This document shows positions 16,401 to 24,002 of a stretch of 31,900 nt of DNA, in pieces (within the stretch, counting starts at the first letter, position 1; every line of letters begins with the position of its first letter). The notes beneath the pieces were generated by a model that was not told where the DNA came from, did no database searches, and saw only the letters and a program-made list of their open reading frames with translations. Source of the DNA: QAMH01 sp964435565 (GTDB lineage: Bacteria; Actinomycetota; Coriobacteriia; Coriobacteriales; QAMH01); contig CAYSZR010000020.1 in NCBI GenBank assembly GCA_964435565.1, forward strand, positions 1 to 31,900, written 5' to 3'. A program made the position numbers and the translations under genes.

Positions 16401-16562
16401 GAGTATGACCCCAATTCTGGTTGGCTCATCGATCGCGCAACCAACGTGTACTACGACAAGTTCACGATGCGCGCCTATGATGCTGCAACCAATACGCTCG
16501 TGGACGCTGCTACGGGCAAACACTACAGCATGGAAGACCCGACCGTCGAAGTGACTCTGTAA
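13473..16562 (+). CDS. Molybdopterin (bis-MGD) oxidoreductase catalytic subunit with C-terminal aromatic repeats
   Basis: The protein has 1029 residues from GTG 13473, 6 bases after AGGAGG. The N-terminal [4Fe-4S] motif is C26-x2-C29-x3-C33-x27-C61. The MopB core follows with WERVSWDQALTEI, a probable molybdenum-ligand cysteine C153 in LLCWIP, WGFNPGAS and the C-terminal molybdopterin-guanine-dinucleotide-binding domain. The core best resembles the acetylene hydratase / thiosulfate-polysulfide reductase group, and ends with CKVYKCTD as acetylene hydratase ends with AKAYKC. There is no Tat signal, so it should work in the cytoplasm. From residue 797 to the end lie three repeats (starts 797, 875, 954) rich in Tyr, Trp and Asp, beyond the normal family length of about 750. 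Ferredoxin and NrfD subunits follow. The substrate is unknown. Confidence 0.93.
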   Translation: MKRDYSSTNWVDEKDAFGVEVKKSACYFCHQNCGVLAYVKDGKLVYAEGDPDHPTNAGGLCTRGNQAFTFVDNPSRINYPLKRAGKKGENKWERVSWDQALTEIGAKLSQIKEESGAQAVAAAAGTLRTDDWARRRFLNMFGTPNGFHNALLCWIPTFMVETAVNGWSPFETDLGASKCVILWGFNPGASAMPGMHGYSDFQRNNGMKLIVVDPRYSETAAHADLWLPLRPGSDTALSLAMINVIMNEFIYDMDFTDEWCEGFDDLRDYIEPYTPEWASPLTWLDPELIRQAARMYATNRPGNIQWGCTWDQLGRTAGAGMHARSILRAICGNLDCPGGDGMPGPAAYVTDEEMEANDRLPDDMKKVQIGSDKYKMTSWPGYERLSQISRDKWGKAFTAEWMCEAHGPSVFKAILTGDPYPVRALLVSGTNPLSSYGDAKMVYEACKQVEFMVVLEYHMTPTALQADFVLPVAGAMERPVIHTNYGVTDSIVASQRAIQPLYERKTDYNIWRDLGLACGQTQEDWPWAELEDAYFHVLSPLNLPISSFDDFVERYRMYYPPLQYQKYLNKGQFCTASGKVELKSSVFEEFGLPGFPQYIGPAENETDDPEVAAEYPIVLTTGGGFMPFHHSEHFNNPIIRYIKPDPYFTIHPELAGKLDIEHGDWCWIETRRGRIKMRANVEQSIDPRAVYTQRGWWFPERSVEGPQPFGCLESDTNVLTSVDDEHCDPLTGCWANRGLMCKVYKCTDLDYQFTEEDCKFSIPGSAFATEGAGIHAMPSEQKMALEFAEPKFVEPDFEVPAGVTWDYRKRACFDEQGRRYDPASGWLVDDATGAFYQLGTGYKYVSFNGDFLLDEAAGTYYDFSMQASDGPQPDFELPAGTTWNAVELRAYDAAGRYFDKDSGWMIDPATNVYYQAGTGYRFVQQGEANYLVDEAGNAWYDFSMQPVDAPAAPFEVPEMLVWDPIAGVAKHPETGYEYDPNSGWLIDRATNVYYDKFTMRAYDAATNTLVDAATGKHYSMEDPTVEVTL
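15861..16548 (+). repeat. Three in-frame aromatic repeats (about 78 residues each) in the MopB C-terminus
   Basis: Units start at F797 (15861), F875 (16095) and F954 (16332). Each opens FEVP or FELP with a Trp a few residues on. Then come YDPxSGW, DxAT, a paired-aromatic position (FYQ, YYQ, YYD) and a second half with YDFSMQ or its equivalent. The pattern Y-D-x-x-S/T-G-W/Y repeats within each unit, so the primary period may be about 20-25 residues. DNA identity between units is modest, pointing to old duplication rather than a recent tandem repeat. Confidence 0.8.
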
Positions 16563-16577
16563 GGGAGGAGGACTGGA

Positions 16578-17138
16578 ATGACCCGTTACGCTATGGTTAT
16601 GGATCAGCGTCGTTGCATTGGTTGCTCGTCATGCACTATCGCATGCCGCACCTGGAATGAGCTGCCCATTGACATTATTTACAATCCCGTGGTTCAAAAC
16701 GGTGCAGAAGGCGTCTGGCCTAATGTTCATATGACCTTTACGCCGCTTATCTGCATGCACTGCGAGCATCCCGCTTGCGTGCCCGCTTGTCCGACCGGTG
16801 CCTCTCGTCAGGATGACGACGGTATCGTCTGGGTTGAGCCTTCGCAGTGCATGGGCTGCAAAGTCTGCGCAAATGCCTGCCCCTATGGCGCTCGCGATAT
16901 GAACGAGCACGAGGGCTTTATCCGCAAATGCACGTTCTGCAAGGACCGCGTGCGCGAGGGCGAGCAGCCCTTCTGCGTCCAGACCTGTCACCAGAAGGCT
17001 CGTACCTTTGGTGATCTGGACGACCCCAACAGCGAGGTCTCCAAGCTCGTTAACTCGTACTACACCGATCGCGTGTACCCTGAACTTGGCACCGAGCCGA
17101 TGGTTTATTACATTCCTGACCTAGGAGGTACGGCTTAA
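16578..17138 (+). CDS. 4Fe-4S ferredoxin subunit of the molybdoenzyme complex (DmsB/PsrB type)
   Basis: The protein has 186 residues. Four complete cysteine motifs for [4Fe-4S] clusters are present: CIGCSSCTIAC, CMHCEHPACVPACP, CMGCKVCANACP, and CTFC with the distal FCVQTC. This is the electron-wire subunit that links the MopB catalytic subunit to the membrane quinone-reacting subunit. The ATG follows GGGAGGAGG by 6 bases and lies 15 bases after the catalytic gene. Nothing is missing, and its length is usual for the family. Confidence 0.95.
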   Translation: MTRYAMVMDQRRCIGCSSCTIACRTWNELPIDIIYNPVVQNGAEGVWPNVHMTFTPLICMHCEHPACVPACPTGASRQDDDGIVWVEPSQCMGCKVCANACPYGARDMNEHEGFIRKCTFCKDRVREGEQPFCVQTCHQKARTFGDLDDPNSEVSKLVNSYYTDRVYPELGTEPMVYYIPDLGGTA

Positions 17139-18188
17139 ATGAAACAGTTTTGGATTTGGCCTATCGCCCTCTACCTCTTCCTGGGCGGCTTGGGCGGCGG
17201 CATGATGGCGAGTGCCGCAGTGCTCGGGTTGATCGTTTTCCCGTCCATGCTCACCTCTGGTGCGCTGGTATGGGGCGTCTTCATTGCGTTTCTTATCTTG
17301 GGCATCGGCACCGGCCTGCTCGTCTTCGAGCTTGGCCAGCCCTGGCTCTTCTATCGTGCATTCGTGACGAGGACGTCTGTTATCAAATGGGGCGCCGTGT
17401 TTCTCTCCATTTCGATGATCTTCGGTGTTCTCTTCATTTTGTGGGAGATCACTTGGTTCCAGATTCTGCCTATCATCCCATACGAGGGCTTTGCGGCCTT
17501 CTGTCTGGCGATTGCCGGCATTTTCGGTCTGTGCGTTACGATCTATACGGGCGTTCTGCTCTCGAGCATGAAGTCACGTCCGTTCTGGAATACCCCCGCG
17601 CTCCCCGTGCTGTTCATGGTCTCCGGTCTTTCCACCGGCGCTGCACTGCTCAGCATGTGCGTTGGCGTATGGCCTTTCCCGGCCGAGTGGCTGTTCGTCT
17701 CTATGGCAACGCCTCAAGCGGGTCTTCTGACAGAGGAAATGAAGCATTTCCTGCACGTCGCGGATGCCGGGCTCATCGTTCTTGAGCTTACCGTTTTGCT
17801 GCTGTTCGTCATGCTTCAGTTCTGCGCTTCCAATGAAACCGCCAAGTCCCATGCCAATCGCTGGGTCCGCGGCTCTTGGGCTGGGTACTTCTGGTTCCTG
17901 ATGGTCTTTTGCGGTCTGGTTGTCCCATTCCTGCTCAACGTTGGTAATGTGGGCGGGTATGCTTCGCAGATCATCGCCTTGATGGGCGGCTGCCTGCTTC
18001 GCTTCATGATTGTCTGGAGCTATCAGCGTCGCGTTACCCCTGGCGAGCTCAAGTATTATTCTCGCCTTCCACAGGCTCATGCTGACTTCATGGATTATTG
18101 GGAAGAAGGCAGGGAGTACTGGACTGAGGTCGCTCCTGGCACCAATACGGTGACCTTTGACGCTCCTGCTGCGAAAGCCGCCGAATAA
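17139..18188 (+). CDS. NrfD/PsrC-like membrane anchor (quinone-reactive) subunit
   Basis: The protein has 349 residues, mostly hydrophobic, with about eight or nine transmembrane helices. The first carries the Gly-rich motif FLGGLGGGMMASAAVLGL typical of NrfD/PsrC. Helix two ends in VFELGQPWLFYRAF. The C-terminal 45 residues are polar and cytoplasm-like. The family exchanges electrons with menaquinone in the membrane. AGGAGG lies 10 bases before the ATG, inside the previous gene, and the ATG directly follows its TAA. With a Tat-less catalytic subunit the complex should face the cytoplasm. Confidence 0.9.
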   Translation: MKQFWIWPIALYLFLGGLGGGMMASAAVLGLIVFPSMLTSGALVWGVFIAFLILGIGTGLLVFELGQPWLFYRAFVTRTSVIKWGAVFLSISMIFGVLFILWEITWFQILPIIPYEGFAAFCLAIAGIFGLCVTIYTGVLLSSMKSRPFWNTPALPVLFMVSGLSTGAALLSMCVGVWPFPAEWLFVSMATPQAGLLTEEMKHFLHVADAGLIVLELTVLLLFVMLQFCASNETAKSHANRWVRGSWAGYFWFLMVFCGLVVPFLLNVGNVGGYASQIIALMGGCLLRFMIVWSYQRRVTPGELKYYSRLPQAHADFMDYWEEGREYWTEVAPGTNTVTFDAPAAKAAE

Positions 18189-18212
18189 TCGACGTGCTTA
18201 TGCAAGGCATTC

Positions 18213-18243
18213 AAGGACCCCGGGTTTTCCCGGGGTCCTTTTT
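18213..18243 (+). terminator. Strong intrinsic terminator closing the three-subunit operon
   Basis: Perfect 12-bp GC-rich stem AAGGACCCCGGG/CCCGGGGTCCTT with a TTTT loop, followed by five T residues. It lies 24 bases after the NrfD-like gene. Confidence 0.95.
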
Positions 18244-18331
18244 GTTGCATTCATCTAATAAAGATTAAGTGGGTGCTGAAGTAGAAGACCTGGCGTATCA
18301 TGATGCAATTAGAAGAGAGAAGGGGTTTGTC

Positions 18332-19483
18332 ATGATAGATCCGCGCACAGCTGTTCAGGAATTTGCCGAATCATGCATACGCTGTGGTCTATGCACAACG
18401 GCGAGCTGCGGCAACTATGGTAACGATGAGCCAAATTTGGGCGAAATCTGCGAATCATTGCTTAAGGGAGAGGAAACCTGGGAGTATTTTCCCTTTACCT
18501 GCGCATTATGCAACCATTGTACAATCAAGTGTCCTGCACACCTGCATGCGGCAGATGCGACTAAGCCCCTGCGCGCTTTGGGTCTTCAAAAACATCCAGA
18601 GCTCAAGGCGAACTATCGAAAATTTCGCACGGACCTGAAATACAACCTTTTCTCTGCGCTCAAGGCGCGTAACGAGGGCGATATCACCGCAATCATACAT
18701 AGCTGCGGCGTGCCTGATCTGGGGGGCGATGCCGACCATACGGCGTTTTTCCCGGGATGCGCGCTTTTCGCCTATTCGCCTGGCCTCACCTCAAAAATAT
18801 CGATGTGGTTGCATGACCAGGGCATTGCGGCCTATACGCTTTTCATATGTTGCGGCGCATCATTTTACGATGTGGGCTTTTTCGATGAATACGAAGCGTA
18901 TCGCAAGCGCGCTCTTGCATATATACAAGAGCGGAAGATCGAGCACCTGATCGTTTCGTGCCCGCATTGCAATCATTTACTCCCTGAGCTGCTCGAAGGC
19001 AGCGGTATCGATATCAAGCTGCTTCCGGATGTTTTGGTGGAACAGGGCAAAACAAGTGCTACTACGCAAGCGGTTTCGTTTCACGATGCCTGTTACGATC
19101 GTGACACGGGTGCATTTGGCACGGCTGCGCGTTCTTTATTCGAAAATGCTGAGCTCAAGAGTATGAAACACGAGAAACGCGATTGCCTCTGTTGTGGCGG
19201 CGGTGGCATGGTGAGCATGTACGCACCGGACTATTGCACCTATCGACGAAATCAGCGGCTTGCTGAAATCGATGCATCAGGTGCCGATCGTGTTCTCTCG
19301 ACGTGCTTCTCATGCGTGAATTCGTTGCAACGTGGTACCGGAAGCGTTCCCGTTCAACATTATCTGGAGCAGCTCTTCGATTATTCGGTCGATTGGAACG
19401 AGGTCTATGCGGGCGTCGATGGGCTTTTTGCGGACCCCGCCTACGAGGAGCTTTGCTCAGGCGAAGAATTCGCGTTGGAATAG
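18332..19483 (+). CDS. CCG-domain (Fe-S)-binding oxidoreductase, HdrD/GlpC-like
   Basis: The protein has 383 residues from ATG 18332, which follows GAGAAGGGG. The frame stays open upstream to a GTG at 18269, which has no ribosome binding site. Two N-terminal ferredoxin motifs are C15-x2-C18-x2-C21-x4-C26 and C57-x2-C60-x2-C63-x3-C67. Two CCG domains follow, with FFPGCALFAYS...ICCGAS and HDACYD...CLCCGGGG. Such proteins carry electrons or reduce disulfides, for example heterodisulfide reductase subunit D and the GlpC and lactate-oxidation families. The CCG cysteines can hold a noncubane cluster. It stands between a strong terminator and the second MopB gene and is a candidate electron partner for it. 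The exact reaction is unknown. Confidence 0.88.
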   Translation: MIDPRTAVQEFAESCIRCGLCTTASCGNYGNDEPNLGEICESLLKGEETWEYFPFTCALCNHCTIKCPAHLHAADATKPLRALGLQKHPELKANYRKFRTDLKYNLFSALKARNEGDITAIIHSCGVPDLGGDADHTAFFPGCALFAYSPGLTSKISMWLHDQGIAAYTLFICCGASFYDVGFFDEYEAYRKRALAYIQERKIEHLIVSCPHCNHLLPELLEGSGIDIKLLPDVLVEQGKTSATTQAVSFHDACYDRDTGAFGTAARSLFENAELKSMKHEKRDCLCCGGGGMVSMYAPDYCTYRRNQRLAEIDASGADRVLSTCFSCVNSLQRGTGSVPVQHYLEQLFDYSVDWNEVYAGVDGLFADPAYEELCSGEEFALE

Positions 19484-19485
19484 GC

Positions 19486-19513
19486 TTGCTGGTACGGCGT
19501 TGTGCTGTAGAAT
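19486..19513 (+). promoter_or_regulatory. Promoter of the second MopB gene, probably leaderless
   Basis: TTGCTG (19486-19491), a 16-base spacer and TAGAAT (19508-19513) lie just before ATG 19522. A start site about 7-8 bases after the -10 would fall at or next to the ATG. The bases between (CAATCTTC) contain no Shine-Dalgarno sequence. Confidence 0.6.
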
Positions 19514-19521
19514 CAATCTTC

Positions 19522-21741
19522 ATGACTACAGAGATTCGTAAAACCAATTGCCATTACTGTGGCTATCTATGCGCATTTGAAGCGACCGTCGAAGACGGCC
19601 GCGTGACTGACTTCACGCCTGATGCCACGCGATACCCGTACGATATCAATATCGCCGCACGTTGCCCGCGCTGGAAGCTCAACCTTGAGAAGCTCTATGA
19701 CGAAGATACGCGCGTCAACTATCCGCTTCGCCGTGTAGGCGAGCGGGGGAGCGGAAAGTTCGAGCGTGTGAGCTGGGAAGATGCGCTTGATGATATTGCG
19801 CATCGTCTTCAGGCGCTTATCGACAAGCATGGACCTTGGACGGTGGCTAGCGCCATCGGCGGGCCGCACGCCGTCTATTGGCCGCTGCATCGATTCATGA
19901 GCTTTATTGATAGCCCCAATGCTATGGGCATAGGTCCCATCTGTTGGAACCCGCGTATATGGATGGACACGATGACCTATGGCTGGTCCATCGAATGTGA
20001 TTTTCGCCCCGATCTTACGGGCTGTCTCATGCTTTGGGGCACGAATCCGGCCGAATCAGATAACTCGCTCTTCTGGCACGCTATCGCAGATTACGCGCGC
20101 AAGGGTGGCAAGTTGATCGTCATCGACACACGTCTTTCCATGACGGCGGCGAAAGCGACGTTGCATCTTGCTCCTTATCCGGGTACGGACCTTGTGCTTG
20201 CCTATGCTTTCGCGCGCGTCATCATCGAGGAAAATCTATATGACCGCGAGTTTGTCGAGACGTGGTGTTATGGATTTGACGAATTCAAAGAGGCTGCATT
20301 CGAGCATACGATAGACGAGGCCGCGGCTATAACCCACGTTGCCGCAGACGATATTCGCAGCGCTGCACGTCTCTATGCGACAAACCCTCCAGCCGGCTTG
20401 CTCTCGGGGCGCGGCGTGGATCAGATTGGTCCTAATACCGCGCCGCTGCATCGTGTTATCGCGGCGTTGCGGGCACTTACCGGCAATGTCGATGTGCCCG
20501 GAGCCTGCGCTATCAACGAGGCACCGCGCTTCATGTCTGAACTCGAGCTTGAGAACAGCACGCTGCTTTCCTCTGATGCGCGCGCGCATGGGCTCAATGA
20601 GCCAGATTGTGGTATACAGAGCTTTGCTGGTTGGAAGCTTGCAGATGAACGCACGGCCAAGTTGGGCAGGCATCTGCCCATGCGCTATTTGACGAGCGTC
20701 TTGCCCGTTCGCGTTTGGAATGCGGCGATTACCGGTGAGCCTTATCGCGTGAGCGCGCTCATCGTCGATGGAGCAAATCCGTTGGTCACCTATGCCGATA
20801 CGCAGCTGGTTATGCAGGCATTGCAGGCAATGGAGCTTATCGTGGTCATGGAATTCGTCAAGACCCCGACCGCGCTCATGGCTGACTATATCTTGCCCGC
20901 TGCGGCGGCGGTCGAGCACCCCTGTTTTCAAGCGATGGGGGGCGTTTCCGATTATTGTTATGGCGGACCTGCAGCCGTCGAGCCACAGTTCGACCGTAAA
21001 GAGGATTATGCGATTCTGCGTGAGCTTGCGCTCAAGATGGGCTGCGATGCATCCTTGTGGCCTGCGCGCAATCTGACCGAAGAGCTTGAACGTACTATTG
21101 CGCCGACAGGCATGAGCTGGGAAGAATTCACGCAAACAGGCATCTGCGCTGCATCGACGCGCTATTACAAGCATCTCCTTCCAGATTCCCAGACGGGCAA
21201 GCCGCAAGGATTTGCAACTGAAAGCGGCAAAATCGAACTCGCGATTCCGTTTCTGCAACGTCAGGGGAGCGATCTTGTCGCGCATTTCACGCCTGTGCCT
21301 GGCGTGCACGAGGCGGTAAACCACGAACCGGGATGCGTCACGCTTATTACCGGTGCGCGCAAGCAGCCATATTGGGCATCTTCGTATTTCGAGGTACCTT
21401 CGATGCGCGCACGTCATCCGCAGCCAACGGTCGAGATGTCTATGGCTACAGCGCAGAGCCTCGGGCTTGCTCAAGGTGACGCCTGCCTCATCTCACGACA
21501 GGACACGCCAGACGTTGAGGTGCTCCAGTATGTGCATATCACGAATATGCTTGACGGTGTCGCTTCTGCCGAGTATGGATGGTGGTACCCTGAATCAGTC
21601 CAAGATACGCCCGATTTTTCGGATTGTCTTAAATCGAATATCAATCTGCTAACCCGCGGTACGGTCGATTGTGCGCCAGAGCCGCTTATCGGAACGTGGA
21701 TATATAACGGCATTCCTTGCCGTATCAGAAAGAAGGAGTAA
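19522..21741 (+). CDS. Second molybdopterin (bis-MGD) oxidoreductase, Tat-less, acetylene-hydratase-like
   Basis: The protein has 739 residues from ATG 19522. The frame is open upstream to 19303, but that part overlaps the previous gene and is not protein-like. The [4Fe-4S] motif is C10-x2-C13-x3-C17-x30-C48. FERVSWEDALDDIA, the probable molybdenum ligand C141 in GPICWNPR, LMLWGTNPAESDN and a complete C-terminal MGD-binding domain follow. Length matches acetylene hydratase and related cytoplasmic enzymes. No Tat signal is present, and no ferredoxin or membrane subunit follows. Instead DUF2064 and radical SAM genes follow within 5-6 bases. It differs from the first MopB in this window and lacks the repeats. 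The substrate cannot be read from the sequence. Confidence 0.92.
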   Translation: MTTEIRKTNCHYCGYLCAFEATVEDGRVTDFTPDATRYPYDINIAARCPRWKLNLEKLYDEDTRVNYPLRRVGERGSGKFERVSWEDALDDIAHRLQALIDKHGPWTVASAIGGPHAVYWPLHRFMSFIDSPNAMGIGPICWNPRIWMDTMTYGWSIECDFRPDLTGCLMLWGTNPAESDNSLFWHAIADYARKGGKLIVIDTRLSMTAAKATLHLAPYPGTDLVLAYAFARVIIEENLYDREFVETWCYGFDEFKEAAFEHTIDEAAAITHVAADDIRSAARLYATNPPAGLLSGRGVDQIGPNTAPLHRVIAALRALTGNVDVPGACAINEAPRFMSELELENSTLLSSDARAHGLNEPDCGIQSFAGWKLADERTAKLGRHLPMRYLTSVLPVRVWNAAITGEPYRVSALIVDGANPLVTYADTQLVMQALQAMELIVVMEFVKTPTALMADYILPAAAAVEHPCFQAMGGVSDYCYGGPAAVEPQFDRKEDYAILRELALKMGCDASLWPARNLTEELERTIAPTGMSWEEFTQTGICAASTRYYKHLLPDSQTGKPQGFATESGKIELAIPFLQRQGSDLVAHFTPVPGVHEAVNHEPGCVTLITGARKQPYWASSYFEVPSMRARHPQPTVEMSMATAQSLGLAQGDACLISRQDTPDVEVLQYVHITNMLDGVASAEYGWWYPESVQDTPDFSDCLKSNINLLTRGTVDCAPEPLIGTWIYNGIPCRIRKKE

Positions 21742-21746
21742 TAAGC

Positions 21747-22670
21747 ATGAAGAAGAAGTACGCGATCCTCATCTTCTCGAAGCCACCTGTTCCCGGCTTG
21801 GTGAAGACGCGCCTGACCGTCGAGCGTGGGGGCGCTTTCACGCAAGAACAAGCTGCTCAGTTCTTCAAACGTAGCTTGTGGGATGTCACGGAACTTGCGA
21901 TGTGGTGCATGGACGATCTCGAGGCGATCAACCGCGCCGAGCTTGAATCAGCCCCGGGCGCTCCCGAACGCAGCTACGACCTTTTTATTTCGACGACGCC
22001 GGAAAAGAACGTCGAACTTATGAAAAGCACCATTGAAGAAGTTGGCCAATGGCCGCGTCCTATCAACTATATGTCTGATAAGGGTGCAACATTCGATGAC
22101 CACTTCGATGGCGCCTTCCAATATATCTTCGATTTGGGCTACGAGGCCATCGTTTCTATTGGTGCGGATATTCCGACGCTTCCACGCGCGCATGTCACGC
22201 AGGCGTTTCAGTGGCTCATCTACTTCAACGAGGTCTTGGGAACGCCGGGTTTTGTGCAGGCCCCTTGCCAGGAATGCGGCACGTCACTAGTTGGGTTTAA
22301 TTTCGATACGCCTATCAACCATCAGGGTATTTACTACAACATGACCGGTCGTCCTGCTTTGGACGGCTATGTTGAAAAGCTTGTCGAAAAAGATATCCCC
22401 AATGCGTATCTGTCCCCAGTCGCCGATGTTGACGAGCCCGAGGACCTGGCGCATTGCCTGTCATGTGCCCGTGCTCTTGAGACAGCGGCAAAGTTCCAGA
22501 CGGGAATCTATGTTCCCAAGCGCGTTATCGAATGGGCGGACTTTATCGGATTGCGTCCTGTTGCGCCGCCAAACGAGAATCACGACCCTCGTCAATATCT
22601 TGACGATGTCGAAGAAGACGGTGCCGCTGCGCCTGCGCACGAGCCCGAGGAAACCGAAGGACACCTGTAG
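21747..22670 (+). CDS. DUF2064 (TIGR04282-like) GT-A-fold transferase
   Basis: The protein has 307 residues from ATG 21747, with AAGGAG 9 bases upstream and a gap of 5 bases after the MopB gene. The family signature is clear: AILIFSKPPVPGLVKTRL at the N-terminus, later VSIGADIPTLPRAH, and DVDEPEDLAHC towards the C-terminus. This is the rSAM/selenodomain-associated transferase 1 group, also found in arsenosugar clusters. The fold is shared with nucleotidyltransferases such as MobA and CofC. Compared with about 200-230 residues usual for the family it has inserted segments (about 45-75) and an acidic C-terminal tail. A radical SAM gene follows after 6 bases, the association that named the family. 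The donor and acceptor are unknown. Confidence 0.85.
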   Translation: MKKKYAILIFSKPPVPGLVKTRLTVERGGAFTQEQAAQFFKRSLWDVTELAMWCMDDLEAINRAELESAPGAPERSYDLFISTTPEKNVELMKSTIEEVGQWPRPINYMSDKGATFDDHFDGAFQYIFDLGYEAIVSIGADIPTLPRAHVTQAFQWLIYFNEVLGTPGFVQAPCQECGTSLVGFNFDTPINHQGIYYNMTGRPALDGYVEKLVEKDIPNAYLSPVADVDEPEDLAHCLSCARALETAAKFQTGIYVPKRVIEWADFIGLRPVAPPNENHDPRQYLDDVEEDGAAAPAHEPEETEGHL

Positions 22671-22676
22671 GAAGCT

Positions 22677-23984
22677 ATGACAAGTACCTCTCTTATTCAC
22701 AAGGTTCATGCGCTTTGCCCGCACTGCCTTAAACAACTGCCCGCCGATGTGTACGCTGACGCGGATGGAAAGGTCTGGATGTCGCGCACGTGCCCAGAGC
22801 ACGGCGAGACCGTTACCTATGTTTGGCCAGACGCAAAGCACTACACTTGGTTGCGATCGATGAAGGTCGATCCCACGGCACCTATGTGGCGCGAGTATTC
22901 CATAACCGACGAGTGTCCCAAATCATGCGGGCTGTGCAAGCGTCACTTGCGTCGGGGCACGCTCGTTGAAATCGAGGTCACGCGTCGTTGTAATGCAAAG
23001 TGCCCGGTCTGCTTCATGAGCGCAGATTTTCCAAGCGATGGCATCTCATATGATGAGATCGAGGGCCTTATCACCACGCTTGCCGAAAAGGTGGGTCCTG
23101 AAACAGGCTTGCAGATTACCGGTGGCGAGCCCACGATTCGCCCCGATCTGGATGAGATCGTCATGTGTGCACGCCGCCATGGGTTTTATGGCATAGAGAT
23201 AAATACCAATGGCATCGTTATCGGACGTTCAAAAAAGTACCTGCAAGATCTTGTCGATGCTGGTATCACGGGTATCTATCTTTCCTTTGATGGCATTGAT
23301 GAGGATCCGTATGAGGAGATATGCGGAAACGGGGCGATGCTTGCTGATAAGCTAGCGGCTATCCAGAATTGTCGAGAAGTCGGAATTCAGATGGTTCTTT
23401 GCATGACTATCGTCAAGGGCGTCAACGACGATCGTATAGGCGAGGTTATCGATTTTGCTTGGAGGAATTCGGATGTCGTCATCGGCGTTGCCTTGCAACC
23501 CGCATTTACCTCGGGACGTTTCGAGCCGTCCGAATATGCGCCCTATACGGCTGGCGATACCATTTTTGCATTAGAGGAGCAGACGAACGGGCGCATCAAG
23601 CCAGAAGATATCATGCCCTTGGGCTGTTCTGATCCGCTGTGCGATACCGGCACGTTTCTTATCGCTGCCGAAGACGGCGGCTATCTTCCTGCGACGCGCG
23701 GGCTGACGAACGAGGAGTATCTGGAATATTTCGACCCAGCATCGCCGCAAGGATCGGTATTGCCAGATATCTTATTTAAAAAGGGAATCGATCTTAACCG
23801 GGGGGTCAGCGTAATCATCATGAACTACATGGACGCGATGACGATGACCGTTGAGCGCATGCGCGAGTGTTCCATGACCGTTGCAATGAAAGATGGTCGA
23901 GTGATTCCGTTTTGTAGTTATCAGATGACGAATTCGGCTGGCGAGCGCATCTATGAGATGTGGGGCACTGGCCCGACTGCATAA
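22677..23984 (+). CDS. Radical SAM protein, Tes/MJ0619-like architecture
   Basis: The protein has 435 residues. The N-terminal zinc-ribbon-like part has C14-x2-C17 and TCPEHG (C39, H42). A second cluster reads CPKSCGLCKRH (C80, C84, C87). The radical SAM motif CNAKCPVC has C105, C109 and C112, followed by ITGGEPTIRPDL, INTNGI and LSFDGID. Further Cys (LGCSDPLC, FCSYQM) are near the C-terminus and may bind extra clusters. The order C-x2-C, CPxHG, CPxxCGLCxxH, CxxxCxxC is that of the MJ0619 group, which includes the archaeal tetraether lipid synthase. Bacterial members are mostly uncharacterised. It is coupled to the DUF2064 gene by a 6-base gap. A lipid role is not implied here. Confidence 0.85.
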   Translation: MTSTSLIHKVHALCPHCLKQLPADVYADADGKVWMSRTCPEHGETVTYVWPDAKHYTWLRSMKVDPTAPMWREYSITDECPKSCGLCKRHLRRGTLVEIEVTRRCNAKCPVCFMSADFPSDGISYDEIEGLITTLAEKVGPETGLQITGGEPTIRPDLDEIVMCARRHGFYGIEINTNGIVIGRSKKYLQDLVDAGITGIYLSFDGIDEDPYEEICGNGAMLADKLAAIQNCREVGIQMVLCMTIVKGVNDDRIGEVIDFAWRNSDVVIGVALQPAFTSGRFEPSEYAPYTAGDTIFALEEQTNGRIKPEDIMPLGCSDPLCDTGTFLIAAEDGGYLPATRGLTNEEYLEYFDPASPQGSVLPDILFKKGIDLNRGVSVIIMNYMDAMTMTVERMRECSMTVAMKDGRVIPFCSYQMTNSAGERIYEMWGTGPTA

Positions 23985-24002
23985 CGTTTGCTGACCGGCC
24001 CG

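Noticed and set aside
14604..16523. Long minus-strand open frame (639 codons) opposite the first MopB gene
   Set aside because: Antisense shadow of a strongly supported molybdoenzyme gene, with no domain and no ribosome binding site logic.
20236..21474. Minus-strand open frame (412 codons) opposite the second MopB gene
   Set aside because: Antisense shadow of the MopB gene. No motif supports a protein.
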